Of a stretch of 64,000 nucleotides of DNA, positions 1 through 8,883 are shown in pieces. Source of the DNA: CBDBND01 sp965262665 (GTDB lineage: Bacteria; Pseudomonadota; Alphaproteobacteria; Rhodospirillales; Rhodospirillaceae). How positions within the stretch are numbered: position 1 is the first letter of the stretch; each line of letters begins with the position of its first letter. The translations under genes were made by a program, and so were the position numbers. The notes under the pieces are model-generated. The model made no database searches and was not told the DNA's origin. It saw nothing but the letters and a program-made list of their open reading frames with translations. The DNA lies in NCBI GenBank assembly GCA_965262665.1, contig CBDHFR010000004.1:3844001-3908000 (forward strand), read 5' to 3'.

Positions 1-2
1 GC

Positions 3-2018
3 GAAGGTAGTTTAGCCGTGGTTGGCGAACGGTTCGCCGCCAGCGAAGCGCTGCTGAGTGACCTTTGTGCCAATGCGTCAATCACCAGGCACACTGTATT
101 GAACCGCTGCAAGGGCGCAGCGTTTGACGGCACGGTGTGCCACCATCCATTCCATCACCATGGCTATGACTTTGACGTCAAACTCTATCCAGGGTCCTTT
201 GTTACCGATGAACAGGGAACAGGTTTTGTTCATGTCGCTCCCGGGCATGGCGAGGACGACTTTCACTTGGGTCAAGAGCATGGCATCGAGATACCGTTTA
301 CCGTCAACGGTGATGGTGTGTTTTATGATCACGTGCCGTTGTTTCACGGCAAGCATGTTTTCAAGGTCAATCCAGAGGTAGTGGACGCCCTGAAAGAAGC
401 AGAAGCGCTGCTCGCGGAAGGCACTCTGGTGCACAGCTATCCCCATTCCTGGCGGTCCAAAGCGCCGCTGATCTTCCGCAACACGCCTCAGTGGTTCATC
501 TCCATGGACACCAACGACTTGCGGGACAAAGCCCTGAAGGCCATCGATGACACCCAGTGGGTGCCGGCCCAGGGCCGCAACCGCATCCAGGCCATGGTGG
601 AAAGCCGGCCGGACTGGTGCATCTCCCGCCAGCGCCAGTGGGGTGTTCCCATCACCGTCTTCGTACACAAAAAAACTGGCGAAGTGCTGCGTGACCAAGC
701 GGTGATCGATCGCATTGTCACCGCTGTTGAAGAAGAGGGATCGGACACGTGGCTAACCTCTCCACCCGAACGGTTCCTTGGCAACGGTTACTATGTCGAC
801 GACTGGGAGCGGGTCACGGACATCATCGAAGTCTGGTTCGACTCCGGCTCGACCCATTCTTTTGTGCTTGAAGCGCGCGACGATCTCAAATGGCCGGCGG
901 ATCTGTATCTTGAAGGTTCCGATCAGCATCGCGGTTGGTTCCATACCTCGCTGTTGGAAAGTTGCGGCACCCGCGGCCGCGCGCCCTATGACGCTGTGCT
1001 CACTCACGGTTTCGTCCTCGACGAAAAGGGCCGCAAGATGTCCAAGTCGTTGGGCAATGTGGTCGATCCGCAAAAGGTGATGGACCAATCGGGCGCTGAC
1101 ATTCTGCGCCTGTGGGTGGTGGCCTCGGACTACAGCCAGGATCTGTCCATCGGCCCCAACATCCTGAAACAGATGTCTGACCTCTATCGCCGCCTGCGCA
1201 ACACCCTCCGCTATTTGCTCGGCAACCTCAGCGGATTCTCAGATGCCGAGCGAATGGACGTCACAGACATGCCTGAGTTGGAGCGCTGGGTGTTGCACCG
1301 CCTTTGGCAGTTGGACAAACGTATCCGGGAAGCCTGCACTTCTTATGATTTTCATGGGTTGTTCAATGAGCTGCACCATTTCTGTGCTGTCGAGTTATCC
1401 GCCTTCTATTTTGATATCCGCAAGGACGCCGTCTATTGTGATGCACCTGACAGTCAGCGTCGCCGCGCCGCACGCACAGTTCTCGACTCTCTATATGACT
1501 GTCTAGTGAAGTGGCTGGCTCCGTTTGTCTGTTTTACCGCCGAAGAAGTTTGGCTGGCGCGTAACCCATCCGACGATGGTTCGATCCACTTGCAACAGTT
1601 TCCCGATATTCCCGATAGCTGGCGCGACGATGCGCTGGCCGAAAAGTGGGCTTCCGTGCGCCGTTTGCGGCGTGCAGTTACCGGCGCCCTGGAAAAGGAA
1701 CGGGCAGCGAAGACTATCGGCTCCAGTTTGCAGGCCCATCCCATTATCACCGCTCCAGCAACGTTGCTCGACGTGTGCAAAGCTCTCGACATGGCCGATA
1801 TCTGTATTACGTCCGCTATTACTTTAGTGGAAGGACCGCCGCCCGCTGGTGTGTTTGTTCTCGAAGACGTTTCCGATGTCGGCGTCGAGGTCAACATGGC
1901 AGAAGGAGACAAATGCGTGCGTTGCTGGAAAGTGTTGCCCGATGTGGGCAGTCATACTCATCCTGATGTCTGCGCACGTTGTTCAGACGCAGTCGATACC
2001 CTCGCGTCGGCAGCCTGA
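3..2018 (+). CDS. ileS: isoleucyl-tRNA synthetase, 3' part (5' end outside window)
   Basis: Cytoplasmic enzyme that charges tRNA-Ile with isoleucine. The reading frame is open to the left edge without a start, so this is the C-terminal two thirds of a protein of about 930 residues. Visible are the CP1 editing-domain block (GTGFVHVAPGHGEDD), the class I active-site loop GRKMSKSLGN, the anticodon-binding region, and a C-terminal zinc-finger-like tail with CVRCWK and CARC pairs. The stop lies 8 bp before the lspA start, and ileS-lspA is a common bacterial gene pair. The identification is secure; only the missing N-terminal HIGH motif cannot be checked. Confidence 0.97.
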   Translation, partial: EGSLAVVGERFAASEALLSDLCANASITRHTVLNRCKGAAFDGTVCHHPFHHHGYDFDVKLYPGSFVTDEQGTGFVHVAPGHGEDDFHLGQEHGIEIPFTVNGDGVFYDHVPLFHGKHVFKVNPEVVDALKEAEALLAEGTLVHSYPHSWRSKAPLIFRNTPQWFISMDTNDLRDKALKAIDDTQWVPAQGRNRIQAMVESRPDWCISRQRQWGVPITVFVHKKTGEVLRDQAVIDRIVTAVEEEGSDTWLTSPPERFLGNGYYVDDWERVTDIIEVWFDSGSTHSFVLEARDDLKWPADLYLEGSDQHRGWFHTSLLESCGTRGRAPYDAVLTHGFVLDEKGRKMSKSLGNVVDPQKVMDQSGADILRLWVVASDYSQDLSIGPNILKQMSDLYRRLRNTLRYLLGNLSGFSDAERMDVTDMPELERWVLHRLWQLDKRIREACTSYDFHGLFNELHHFCAVELSAFYFDIRKDAVYCDAPDSQRRRAARTVLDSLYDCLVKWLAPFVCFTAEEVWLARNPSDDGSIHLQQFPDIPDSWRDDALAEKWASVRRLRRAVTGALEKERAAKTIGSSLQAHPIITAPATLLDVCKALDMADICITSAITLVEGPPPAGVFVLEDVSDVGVEVNMAEGDKCVRCWKVLPDVGSHTHPDVCARCSDAVDTLASAA

Positions 2019-2026
2019 CCACAGTT

Positions 2027-2539
2027 ATGCGCCTCGGTCTACTCATCGCTGCCGTGATTTTTCTTTTCGATCAGCTTTCGAAGTTGATCATTGTTGAATG
2101 GGTGTTCCGTCCCGACGGCGTAACCCAGACGCCGTATTTCACCCGCCAGTTGATCGAAGTATTGCCTTTTTTTCAGTTGAGACTGGCCTGGAACACCGGG
2201 ATCAGTTTCAGCCTGTTCAATTCCGGAGAATCAGCGACGATTGCCATATTGATCGTGGTTCAACTTTGCATTGTCGCCCTATTGTTGTGGCATCTGAAGC
2301 AAACAGAAACTCGGTTACTGGCCGTCGGCATCGGTTTCATTGTCGGCGGTGCTATCGGTAATATCGCAGATCGCCTCCATTACGGCGCCGTTGTCGACTT
2401 CCTTGATTTCCATGCGGCGGGGTATCATTTTCCCACATTCAATCTAGCTGACACCTGTATCACCGTAGGCGTAGGGTTTTGGCTGCTTGACGCGTTCCTC
2501 ACGCGCCACCACCATAGCCCGACCACAGACACCAAATGA
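2027..2539 (+). CDS. lspA: prolipoprotein signal peptidase (signal peptidase II)
   Basis: Inner-membrane aspartyl protease that removes the signal peptide from diacylglyceryl-modified prolipoproteins. The ATG at 2027 gives 170 residues, the normal family length. An upstream in-frame start at 1979 would lie inside ileS and is not needed. The conserved segments are FDQLSK near the N-terminus, the NTGISFSLF block, the NIADRL...GAVVDFLDF block carrying one catalytic Asp, and FNLADTCI carrying the second. Four hydrophobic segments are apparent. It overlaps the next lipoprotein gene by ATGA at 2536-2539, which suggests translational coupling and fits the substrate relationship. Confidence 0.96.
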   Translation: MRLGLLIAAVIFLFDQLSKLIIVEWVFRPDGVTQTPYFTRQLIEVLPFFQLRLAWNTGISFSLFNSGESATIAILIVVQLCIVALLLWHLKQTETRLLAVGIGFIVGGAIGNIADRLHYGAVVDFLDFHAAGYHFPTFNLADTCITVGVGFWLLDAFLTRHHHSPTTDTK

Positions 2540-3102
2540 GGCACTGCATGACCTCTCTTCAGAAATCCGCTGCCTTAGGGCTCTGCGCACTTATCTCCCT
2601 GAGCGGCTGCGATGACACCAAGCGCGCCCTCGGTATTGATAAGTCCATTCCCGATGAATTTGCGGTGGTGCGGCGCGCGCCTCTGGTGATGCCGCCTGAC
2701 TATAACCTTCGCCCTCCGTCCCCCGGAGCGGAACGGCCGCAAGAAGGCACCACGGCGGAACAGGCCCGCAACGCGTTGATTGGCCGTAACCGGCTCGATG
2801 GATACCGGGTGCGCGGCTTCAGCCCGGGAGAGATCGAGTTACTGGATAGTGCGGGTGCTGATCTGATTCTGCCCGGCATTCGCAGCACGCTGGACCGTGA
2901 AACTTCCGCCTTTGCCAGCGAAAGCGACAGCTTCACCGACCGGTTGGTGTTCTGGAGTTCCAACCACCAGTTCGGCACACCCATTGACCCGGTGGCCGAA
3001 CAAAAACGGCTCAATGAAAATCAGGCCCTTGGCAAAGAGCCCAACGACGGACCGATCCCCGTGATCTCCAAGAGCGGCTCGTCGGTGCTGGGGATCTTCT
3101 AA
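2536..3102 (+). CDS. DUF3035 lipoprotein, BamF-like
   Basis: Small outer-membrane lipoprotein of the DUF3035 family. In Caulobacter the member called BamF associates with the BAM beta-barrel assembly complex. The sequence shows a signal peptide ending in the lipobox LSGC, then the family signature DEFAVVRRAPLVMPPDYNLR and a Pro-rich stretch. The ATG at 2536 overlaps the lspA stop; a second ATG at 2548 is also possible and would leave a more typical signal peptide. Processing by the neighbouring LspA is expected. Assignment to DUF3035 is firm; a role in BAM is by family analogy. Confidence 0.85.
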   Translation: MRHCMTSLQKSAALGLCALISLSGCDDTKRALGIDKSIPDEFAVVRRAPLVMPPDYNLRPPSPGAERPQEGTTAEQARNALIGRNRLDGYRVRGFSPGEIELLDSAGADLILPGIRSTLDRETSAFASESDSFTDRLVFWSSNHQFGTPIDPVAEQKRLNENQALGKEPNDGPIPVISKSGSSVLGIF

Positions 3103-3117
3103 GCGGCTTATTAATAC

Positions 3118-4110
3118 CTACGCTTTAAATATCACCTGTAGGGCGCCTGAGCCTGGATTGCGCACTGTAAAGGCGTCGACGGCGCCGAGTCCGGGTATGT
3201 CGTAAGAACTGCGCGGCGCATAAGATTCCGCATCCATATCAGCACTCGCTTTTTCCGCATAGTCGAGGTCGGCGACTTCAAACATTTGCGCGAGATAACC
3301 AGTGTTGGGCGCATGTGCTTTGGGAATCAAATCGTCACATTCGTAGTTGACCAGACGGGAGAGGGCGATCTTGCCGAACATGTGCTTGCCCTGCATGAAT
3401 TTGACGTGGGTCTTGGCGTCTTCCGGCAGACTGAGGAAGTTGTTTTGGGCTGGATTGCCCAGCACCTCATCAATGAGCACACCGCTCTTGAGCACTGTTT
3501 CATAAAACTCCACCGCTTTGTCCAGGTCCCGCGCCACGTGAGAGGTGGTGACGACGGGGGTAAATCCTGTCGGTGTGCGGCCATGTTCCTGAACGTAGGC
3601 GCGCATTTGGCCGACACGGGTGTTGGGGTCGTCGCCGGTCAATTCCACCAGATTAATGGCAATGCCGTCGGGACCATTGAAAATGACTTCGGTTGGCGCG
3701 CCTTGTGACCCGGACATCTCGTAATGGGTTGGTTCAGACCAGAATTCATACCCCTTACTCTGGAACATCTTGGTGTCCGCTCGGATATCGTCCGTATAAA
3801 AATTTAAGTTAAAGAGGCCATAAGCCCGGGACGTTCCGTTGTCACGAATGGTCTCTTTGATTTCGGAATCAAAGTCTAGCAAAAGGACGCGGCCGGCCGG
3901 GCAACCGGGTAATTCACAGAATACGGCTCCGGCAGAAGACCCTTCCGGTAAATGCCACAACGTGTCAAAGCCTGAACCCGACCATGTGACGTGATCGTGT
4001 GCGGTGAGACCAATTAGGTCACGATAGAAGTGCACCGATGCATTCATCTCGGCTACGCCAACTACCGCGACGCTAAGCGGACTGCCATCCGGTGCGATGA
4101 TTTCTCCCAT
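3118..4110 (-). CDS. VOC superfamily (glyoxalase/dioxygenase fold) protein, two modules
   Basis: A 330-residue protein with two vicinal-oxygen-chelate modules, roughly residues 10-160 and 185-325. Signs are the VAEMNASVHFYRDLIGL and ARDLDKAVEFYETVL openings and the GPDGIAINLVEL end of module 1. The final segment, GSGALQVIFKA, replaces the usual metal-ligand Glu motif with VIF, so metal binding may be altered. Such proteins include ring-cleaving dioxygenases, glyoxalases and antibiotic-binding proteins; the substrate here is unknown. A purine-rich AAGGA precedes the ATG. It is minus-strand and tail-to-tail with the BamF-like gene, interrupting the usual housekeeping order together with the next gene. 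Confidence 0.75.
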   Translation of the reverse strand: MGEIIAPDGSPLSVAVVGVAEMNASVHFYRDLIGLTAHDHVTWSGSGFDTLWHLPEGSSAGAVFCELPGCPAGRVLLLDFDSEIKETIRDNGTSRAYGLFNLNFYTDDIRADTKMFQSKGYEFWSEPTHYEMSGSQGAPTEVIFNGPDGIAINLVELTGDDPNTRVGQMRAYVQEHGRTPTGFTPVVTTSHVARDLDKAVEFYETVLKSGVLIDEVLGNPAQNNFLSLPEDAKTHVKFMQGKHMFGKIALSRLVNYECDDLIPKAHAPNTGYLAQMFEVADLDYAEKASADMDAESYAPRSSYDIPGLGAVDAFTVRNPGSGALQVIFKA

Positions 4111-4143
4111 GGCTCTTATCCTTTTTCAGTCGGGTATTCGCGG

Positions 4144-5904
4144 TTATCCCATACATTTACGGACGAACACACCGATCCCACCCAAGGCCCGGCGTCCGTC
4201 CGTCAATTGATCCGCCCACATGTGCCAAACATGAAACATTCCCGGCCATTCTTCCATAGCCACAGGGACATCATCGGCGCGGGCGCGCACGGCGAGTTTG
4301 CGGCTGTCGTCAAGAAGCACTTCCCGCGACCCCACTTGAATGAGCAGCGGTGGAAATCCGCGTAAGTCGCCATAGATGGGGGATACCAACGGATCCTTGG
4401 CATTATGGCCGTTGAGGTAGAGATCAGCGAGTTGCAATAACTCCTCGCGGTTGGTGGTTGGGTCTTCTGACGCTTTGGTTTCCATGGTTTCGCCGTCGCA
4501 GGCCAAATTAGCCCAGGGCGATAGGGCAACCAGAGCGGCTGGTTGATCGTACTCCATCGCTTTGAGAAGTAGGGCCGTCGACACCGTTAGTCCGCCACCG
4601 GCGGAATCGCCGACGATGGCGATATGTCCTGGTTTAAAACCAGCGTCAAGCAACCAACGGTATGCGGTAACACAGTCATCGAGACCAGCCGGATAAGGAT
4701 GTTCAGGCGCTAAACGGTAGTCGGGAAGTAGAACCCGAACACCGCAAGCCGCACTGATATCCGCAGCGAATTTCTTGTGAGAGACCAGACTGCCGGCGAC
4801 AAACGCGCCCCCGTGTAAAAGCAGAATGACTTTATCTGGATTCGCATCTTTGGCTGTTACCCAAATAGCCGGTACGCCGCCCGCATCCACATCTTCCACA
4901 GCCACATCGGCGGGGAGTGACACGGACTCAAAAAAACCATCCAGCAGAGCCCGTAGGTCGTGCGGCGTCTCCCGGGGTTTTCCCGACATAAAAGTCCCGA
5001 GCCGCTTGAGAACGGCATTCACTTCATCGTCTGTTGCCACTAATGAATGATCATCTCTGTCCGGCTCATTGTGTTGTTGCTCAACGGATGTTGTTGTCGT
5101 GCCGCCGCCGCTGCTCATTACTTGGGCTATTCGTGAATAGACAATTGCAAACAGTGTCGCCGGAAGAGCATAAATCAATACAGACGCGATAACACTGAGC
5201 ACGATCTCCAAAACAACACCAATGCTGTCAGCCGCATTCTCGGCCACTACCTCGACGATGGCAGTGACAACAAACACAATGAATTGCATCGGGATTACAA
5301 CGGCAGCAACACATAAGATGCACATCGCAAATATACCAGCCATACGCACACCTAGTCCCTGCGACTTAGACCAAGCTTCGCTCAAAATAACTGGACGTCC
5401 CGTCGCGGCCATGGCGAACACAAGAGAAATACGGCACATGACCGCGATCATCATCACCCCCCAAAAACCAAGTCCGATAGCGGCGAGCACTTCCGTAGCC
5501 GCACCCAAGACCGGGGTTAATGCACTGATGATCGCACTGATCAACAAGGCGCCGGTGGCTCCGACCACTAGGACAATTATTCCAGTAACGATTTGCCAGA
5601 CCAGCATGCGGCCTTCGAGACCCCGCAGAGTAAACAATGGCCGGGTTGCTAAGTCTTGTTCTCCGAGAATGATCGAGCGGTACCAGGTAACGATAAACGG
5701 CAGAAACACGACGCCGTTAATGAATGTCAGCGCCAGGAAAGCAGGGCTGCGTGGGTCAGTCAGATCAGCGCCAAACAGCCATGCCGTGATATTGGCGACA
5801 ATCGTAACAATGACCGGGATAGCGGCATAAATCGCCATACGATTACGATTTACCCAGCAATATTCAATAATTTCACTGGTGGTTTGGAACACGGGCAGGT
5901 GCAT
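4144..5904 (-). CDS. membrane-domain / HSL-family esterase fusion
   Basis: A 586-residue protein with two parts. Residues 1-265 hold about five or six hydrophobic segments with no motif I can name (loosely like YIP1-type membrane domains). After a Thr/Ser-rich linker, residues about 300-586 are a hormone-sensitive-lipase-type alpha/beta hydrolase: oxyanion motif HGGAF at 364-368, YRLAPEHPYPAGLDD, nucleophile elbow GDSAGG with Ser434, a downstream acidic LLDDS and a final His in MFHVWHMW. The active site looks complete, so a membrane-anchored carboxylesterase is likely; topology and substrate are unknown. The frame is continuous across the linker, so this is a true fusion rather than two adjacent genes. 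Confidence 0.8.
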   Translation of the reverse strand: MHLPVFQTTSEIIEYCWVNRNRMAIYAAIPVIVTIVANITAWLFGADLTDPRSPAFLALTFINGVVFLPFIVTWYRSIILGEQDLATRPLFTLRGLEGRMLVWQIVTGIIVLVVGATGALLISAIISALTPVLGAATEVLAAIGLGFWGVMMIAVMCRISLVFAMAATGRPVILSEAWSKSQGLGVRMAGIFAMCILCVAAVVIPMQFIVFVVTAIVEVVAENAADSIGVVLEIVLSVIASVLIYALPATLFAIVYSRIAQVMSSGGGTTTTSVEQQHNEPDRDDHSLVATDDEVNAVLKRLGTFMSGKPRETPHDLRALLDGFFESVSLPADVAVEDVDAGGVPAIWVTAKDANPDKVILLLHGGAFVAGSLVSHKKFAADISAACGVRVLLPDYRLAPEHPYPAGLDDCVTAYRWLLDAGFKPGHIAIVGDSAGGGLTVSTALLLKAMEYDQPAALVALSPWANLACDGETMETKASEDPTTNREELLQLADLYLNGHNAKDPLVSPIYGDLRGFPPLLIQVGSREVLLDDSRKLAVRARADDVPVAMEEWPGMFHVWHMWADQLTDGRRALGGIGVFVRKCMG

Positions 5905-5957
5905 TGGCGACCGTTCTCCCCATTGGCCTGATCAACAATATTGCCGGACCCTAACCC

Positions 5958-6023
5958 GCCAGTAGGGCAATGTGAACGCGCCAGTAGGGCAATGTGAACG
6001 CGCCAGTAGGGCAATGTGAACGC
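5958..6023. repeat. three perfect 22-bp tandem repeats
   Basis: The unit GCCAGTAGGGCAATGTGAACGC occurs three times head to tail (5958-5979, 5980-6001, 6002-6023), plus four bases of a fourth copy. It lies in the 214-bp gap between the divergent esterase and M16 genes, where promoters for both would be expected. The function is unknown; it could be a small slippage repeat or a set of regulator sites. Confidence 0.9.
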
Positions 6024-6118
6024 GCCAACGGCAGCTTCTTGTGTTGGTTGTGGTGTTGACCAGCGTGGCGGAGCAGTCCAAATAGAGCCAATCAATTTGT
6101 CATACAGGGACCAACTCC

Positions 6119-7474
6119 ATGCCAATATCCATGCGCCATTTCTGTGTATTTGGAATTTGCGCGGTCGCACTGTTAATGGGCTTAAGGCGCGAGACGGTTG
6201 CCGAAGTATTTGGCGCAGACTCCTTCACGCTCGAAAACGGCATGCAAGTTGTGGTGATTCCCAACCATCGGGTGCCCATCGTCAGCCATATGGTTTGGTA
6301 CATGGTCGGATCGGCAGACGAGGAACTGGGTAAATCAGGCATCGCTCACTTTCTCGAGCATCTCATGTTTAAGGGCACACCATCCCATCCGGCTGGTGAA
6401 ATCACGGATCTGGTGGCGCGCAACGGCGGACAGCAGAATGCCTTCACGTCGTACGATTACACGGCTTATTACCAGAATATTGCTGTCGACCGCCTACCCA
6501 AGATGATGGAACTTGAAGCGGACCGCATGCGCAATCTTGTTCTCAGTGAAGAGGACGTCAGGGTCGAAAGGGACGTGGTACTGGAAGAACGGCGTATGCG
6601 CGTGGACAGCCGTCCGGCGTCGATCCTATCTGAACGCCTCGATGCGGCGCTGTGGGTCACCAACCATTACGGCATTCCAGTCATTGGCTGGCAGGAAGAG
6701 ATCGAAGCGCTCAACCGGGACGACGCGTTCGATTTTTACCACCGCTGGTATGCGCCCAAAAATGCCATCCTTGTTGTTGCCGGTGACATCACCTTGGACG
6801 AAATTCGTCCGTTGGCCGAAGCGACGTATGGGAAGATCGAACCGGTCGACGAAGTTACATCGCGTGAACGGTCTACGTTCCTGCCACAGTCGGCTGATGT
6901 ACGAGTGACCATGGAAGATGCTCGTGTGCGCCAACCGCGCTGGCAACGCACGTACATTGCGCCGAGCGTCAATATCGGCGACCAGACTGACGTTTATGCT
7001 CTACAGGTGTTGAGTGAGATTCTAGGCGGTGGGTCGACCAGCCGTCTGTACCAGGCCCTGGTTGTCGACCAAGCGGTGGCATCCAATACCAGTGCTTTTT
7101 ACATGGAGGATGCGGTCAGTTGGGGGCGTTTTTTCCTGTCTGCGTCGCCTAACCCAGGTGTCTCAATCGACACCATAGAAGTCGCCCTTGAAGCGGAACT
7201 GGATAAAGTGCTTGCCGACGGCATTTCTGCTGAGGAAGTGGCGCGGGCAAAAAACCGGCTTGAAGCGCAGTTGGTGTATGCCAAAGACTCCCCGACCAAT
7301 GCCGCGCGATCGGTAGGGGCATTGCTTGCTGTCGGTCTGACTCTGGATGAAATTGAATCTTGGCCCGAACGCATGGCCGAAGTCACTGCGGAACAGGTCA
7401 ATGCGGCAGCGAAAAGAGTCTTCAACGAAGCCCCTAACGGTACCGGGGTTTTGCTCCCTAAAGGAGATGCGTGA
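6119..7474 (+). CDS. M16 family zinc metallopeptidase (pitrilysin-like), catalytic
   Basis: A 451-residue periplasmic M16 peptidase. The N-terminus is a signal peptide with a hydrophobic core at residues 8-21. The inverted zinc motif HFLEH is at residues 77-81, and a downstream Glu-rich helix (EEDVRVERDVVLEE) supplies the third ligand. The C-terminal M16 domain follows. It is directly followed by a non-catalytic M16 partner, the usual two-subunit arrangement in proteobacteria in which the HxxEH subunit provides catalysis. Presumed role: degradation of peptides in the periplasm. The start at 6119 is chosen because it opens the signal peptide. Confidence 0.93.
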   Translation: MPISMRHFCVFGICAVALLMGLRRETVAEVFGADSFTLENGMQVVVIPNHRVPIVSHMVWYMVGSADEELGKSGIAHFLEHLMFKGTPSHPAGEITDLVARNGGQQNAFTSYDYTAYYQNIAVDRLPKMMELEADRMRNLVLSEEDVRVERDVVLEERRMRVDSRPASILSERLDAALWVTNHYGIPVIGWQEEIEALNRDDAFDFYHRWYAPKNAILVVAGDITLDEIRPLAEATYGKIEPVDEVTSRERSTFLPQSADVRVTMEDARVRQPRWQRTYIAPSVNIGDQTDVYALQVLSEILGGGSTSRLYQALVVDQAVASNTSAFYMEDAVSWGRFFLSASPNPGVSIDTIEVALEAELDKVLADGISAEEVARAKNRLEAQLVYAKDSPTNAARSVGALLAVGLTLDEIESWPERMAEVTAEQVNAAAKRVFNEAPNGTGVLLPKGDA

Positions 7475-8808
7475 TGTTTGCTTTACGCACAGCACTGCTT
7501 GGCGTTGTTGCCATCCTCATAGGATTCGCAAATTCAGTCCACGCTATCGATGTGGTTGAAGTCAATACCGATGACGGGCTCACCGCCTATCTGTCAGAAG
7601 ACCACACCAATCCTATCGTTTCATTGAGTTTCCAATTTCGCGGCGGCGCAACGTTGGATCCTGACGACAAGCTCGGCTTGTCTTACATGGTGTCAGGTCT
7701 ATTGGATGAAGGGGCTGGCGAACTTGACTCGTTTGCATTTCAATCTCGGCTAGAAGACCTAGCTATCCAACTTCGTTTTGACGCCAATATGGAATCCTTT
7801 TCCGGTTCGCTGACAACCGTGACTACCAACGCCGATGAAGCGTTCGAGCTTTTGACTTTGGCTTTGGCCGCGCCGCGCTTTGATGAAGAACCGGTCGAAC
7901 GCATACGTAGACAAATTCAAGTCAGCCTTGCCCGCGAAGCGGAATCACCGCAACGCATCGCCAGCAAAACTCTGTTTGAAACGCTGTTTCCGGAACATCC
8001 TTATGGCCGGCCCACGCGCGGTACACCCGATTCCATTCAATCCATCACCCAAAACGACCTCAAAGCCTTTATTGACAGCCGGTTCGCCAAGGATCGCCTC
8101 CTCGTCGGTGCCGTTGGCGACATTACGCCTGAAGAATTGGAGGCACGGCTTGATCAAGTGTTTGGCACGCTGCCAGAAACCTTGAGTCAGGACTGGCGCA
8201 CACCAGAGACGACTCCCCGCTATGCCGGCACGGTAGTGGTCGATAAAGCGGTCCCCCAAAGCACAGTATTCCTTGCCCATAGCGGTTTATCGCGAACGGA
8301 TCCCGATTGGTATGCCGCCGTCATCGCCGACTACATCCTTGGTGGCGGCTCGTTTGCTTCGCGGCTCATGAATGAGGTGCGGGAAAAACGAGGCTTGGCG
8401 TACGGCGTAAGCACAAATCTGGCGCCCTATGACTCTTCGCCGCTGGTTCTGGCTTCGGTCGGCACCCGCAATGACGCTGTGGCTGAAAGCATTGCGGTCA
8501 TCCGGGATGAGTGGGGGAAATTCCAGGCGTCCGGCCCAACGGCTGACGAACTTGAAGGGGCGAAAATGTATCTCACCGGGGCATGGCCGCTTCGGTTTAC
8601 CTCGTCACAGCGTATCGCCAACATCCTGGTGGCAATTCAGCGTGACAACCTGGGTTTGGATTATCTTGACCGCCGCAATGATTACATCGGCGCCGTAACA
8701 CTGGAGGATGTCCGCCGGGTTGCGGCAGGGCTGTACCGGCCGGAAGATCTGACCGTTGTCGTGGTGGGTCAGCCACAAGGGCTGGATGGGTCAGCGGAAG
8801 GCGGCTGA
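7474..8808 (+). CDS. M16 family peptidase-like protein, non-catalytic partner
   Basis: A 444-residue M16 fold protein with an N-terminal signal peptide. The position of HxxEH is replaced by YMVSGLLDEG, so zinc binding and catalysis are lost. The middle and C-terminal substrate-cradle domains are well kept, including GGGSFASRLMNEVREKRGLAYG. It probably pairs with the preceding active subunit. An AAGGAG at 7461-7466 sits 7 bases before the ATG at 7474, which favours that start over the GTG at 7471. Either start overlaps the upstream stop codon, so the two proteins should be made in matched amounts. Confidence 0.92.
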   Translation: MFALRTALLGVVAILIGFANSVHAIDVVEVNTDDGLTAYLSEDHTNPIVSLSFQFRGGATLDPDDKLGLSYMVSGLLDEGAGELDSFAFQSRLEDLAIQLRFDANMESFSGSLTTVTTNADEAFELLTLALAAPRFDEEPVERIRRQIQVSLAREAESPQRIASKTLFETLFPEHPYGRPTRGTPDSIQSITQNDLKAFIDSRFAKDRLLVGAVGDITPEELEARLDQVFGTLPETLSQDWRTPETTPRYAGTVVVDKAVPQSTVFLAHSGLSRTDPDWYAAVIADYILGGGSFASRLMNEVREKRGLAYGVSTNLAPYDSSPLVLASVGTRNDAVAESIAVIRDEWGKFQASGPTADELEGAKMYLTGAWPLRFTSSQRIANILVAIQRDNLGLDYLDRRNDYIGAVTLEDVRRVAAGLYRPEDLTVVVVGQPQGLDGSAEGG

Positions 8809-8883
8809 TATTCGGTGACGTGTCCGCTTGCGGCTGATAAAATGATTTCCTGTGTGTAGAGCAAAGCCAATTTTCATACGCCT

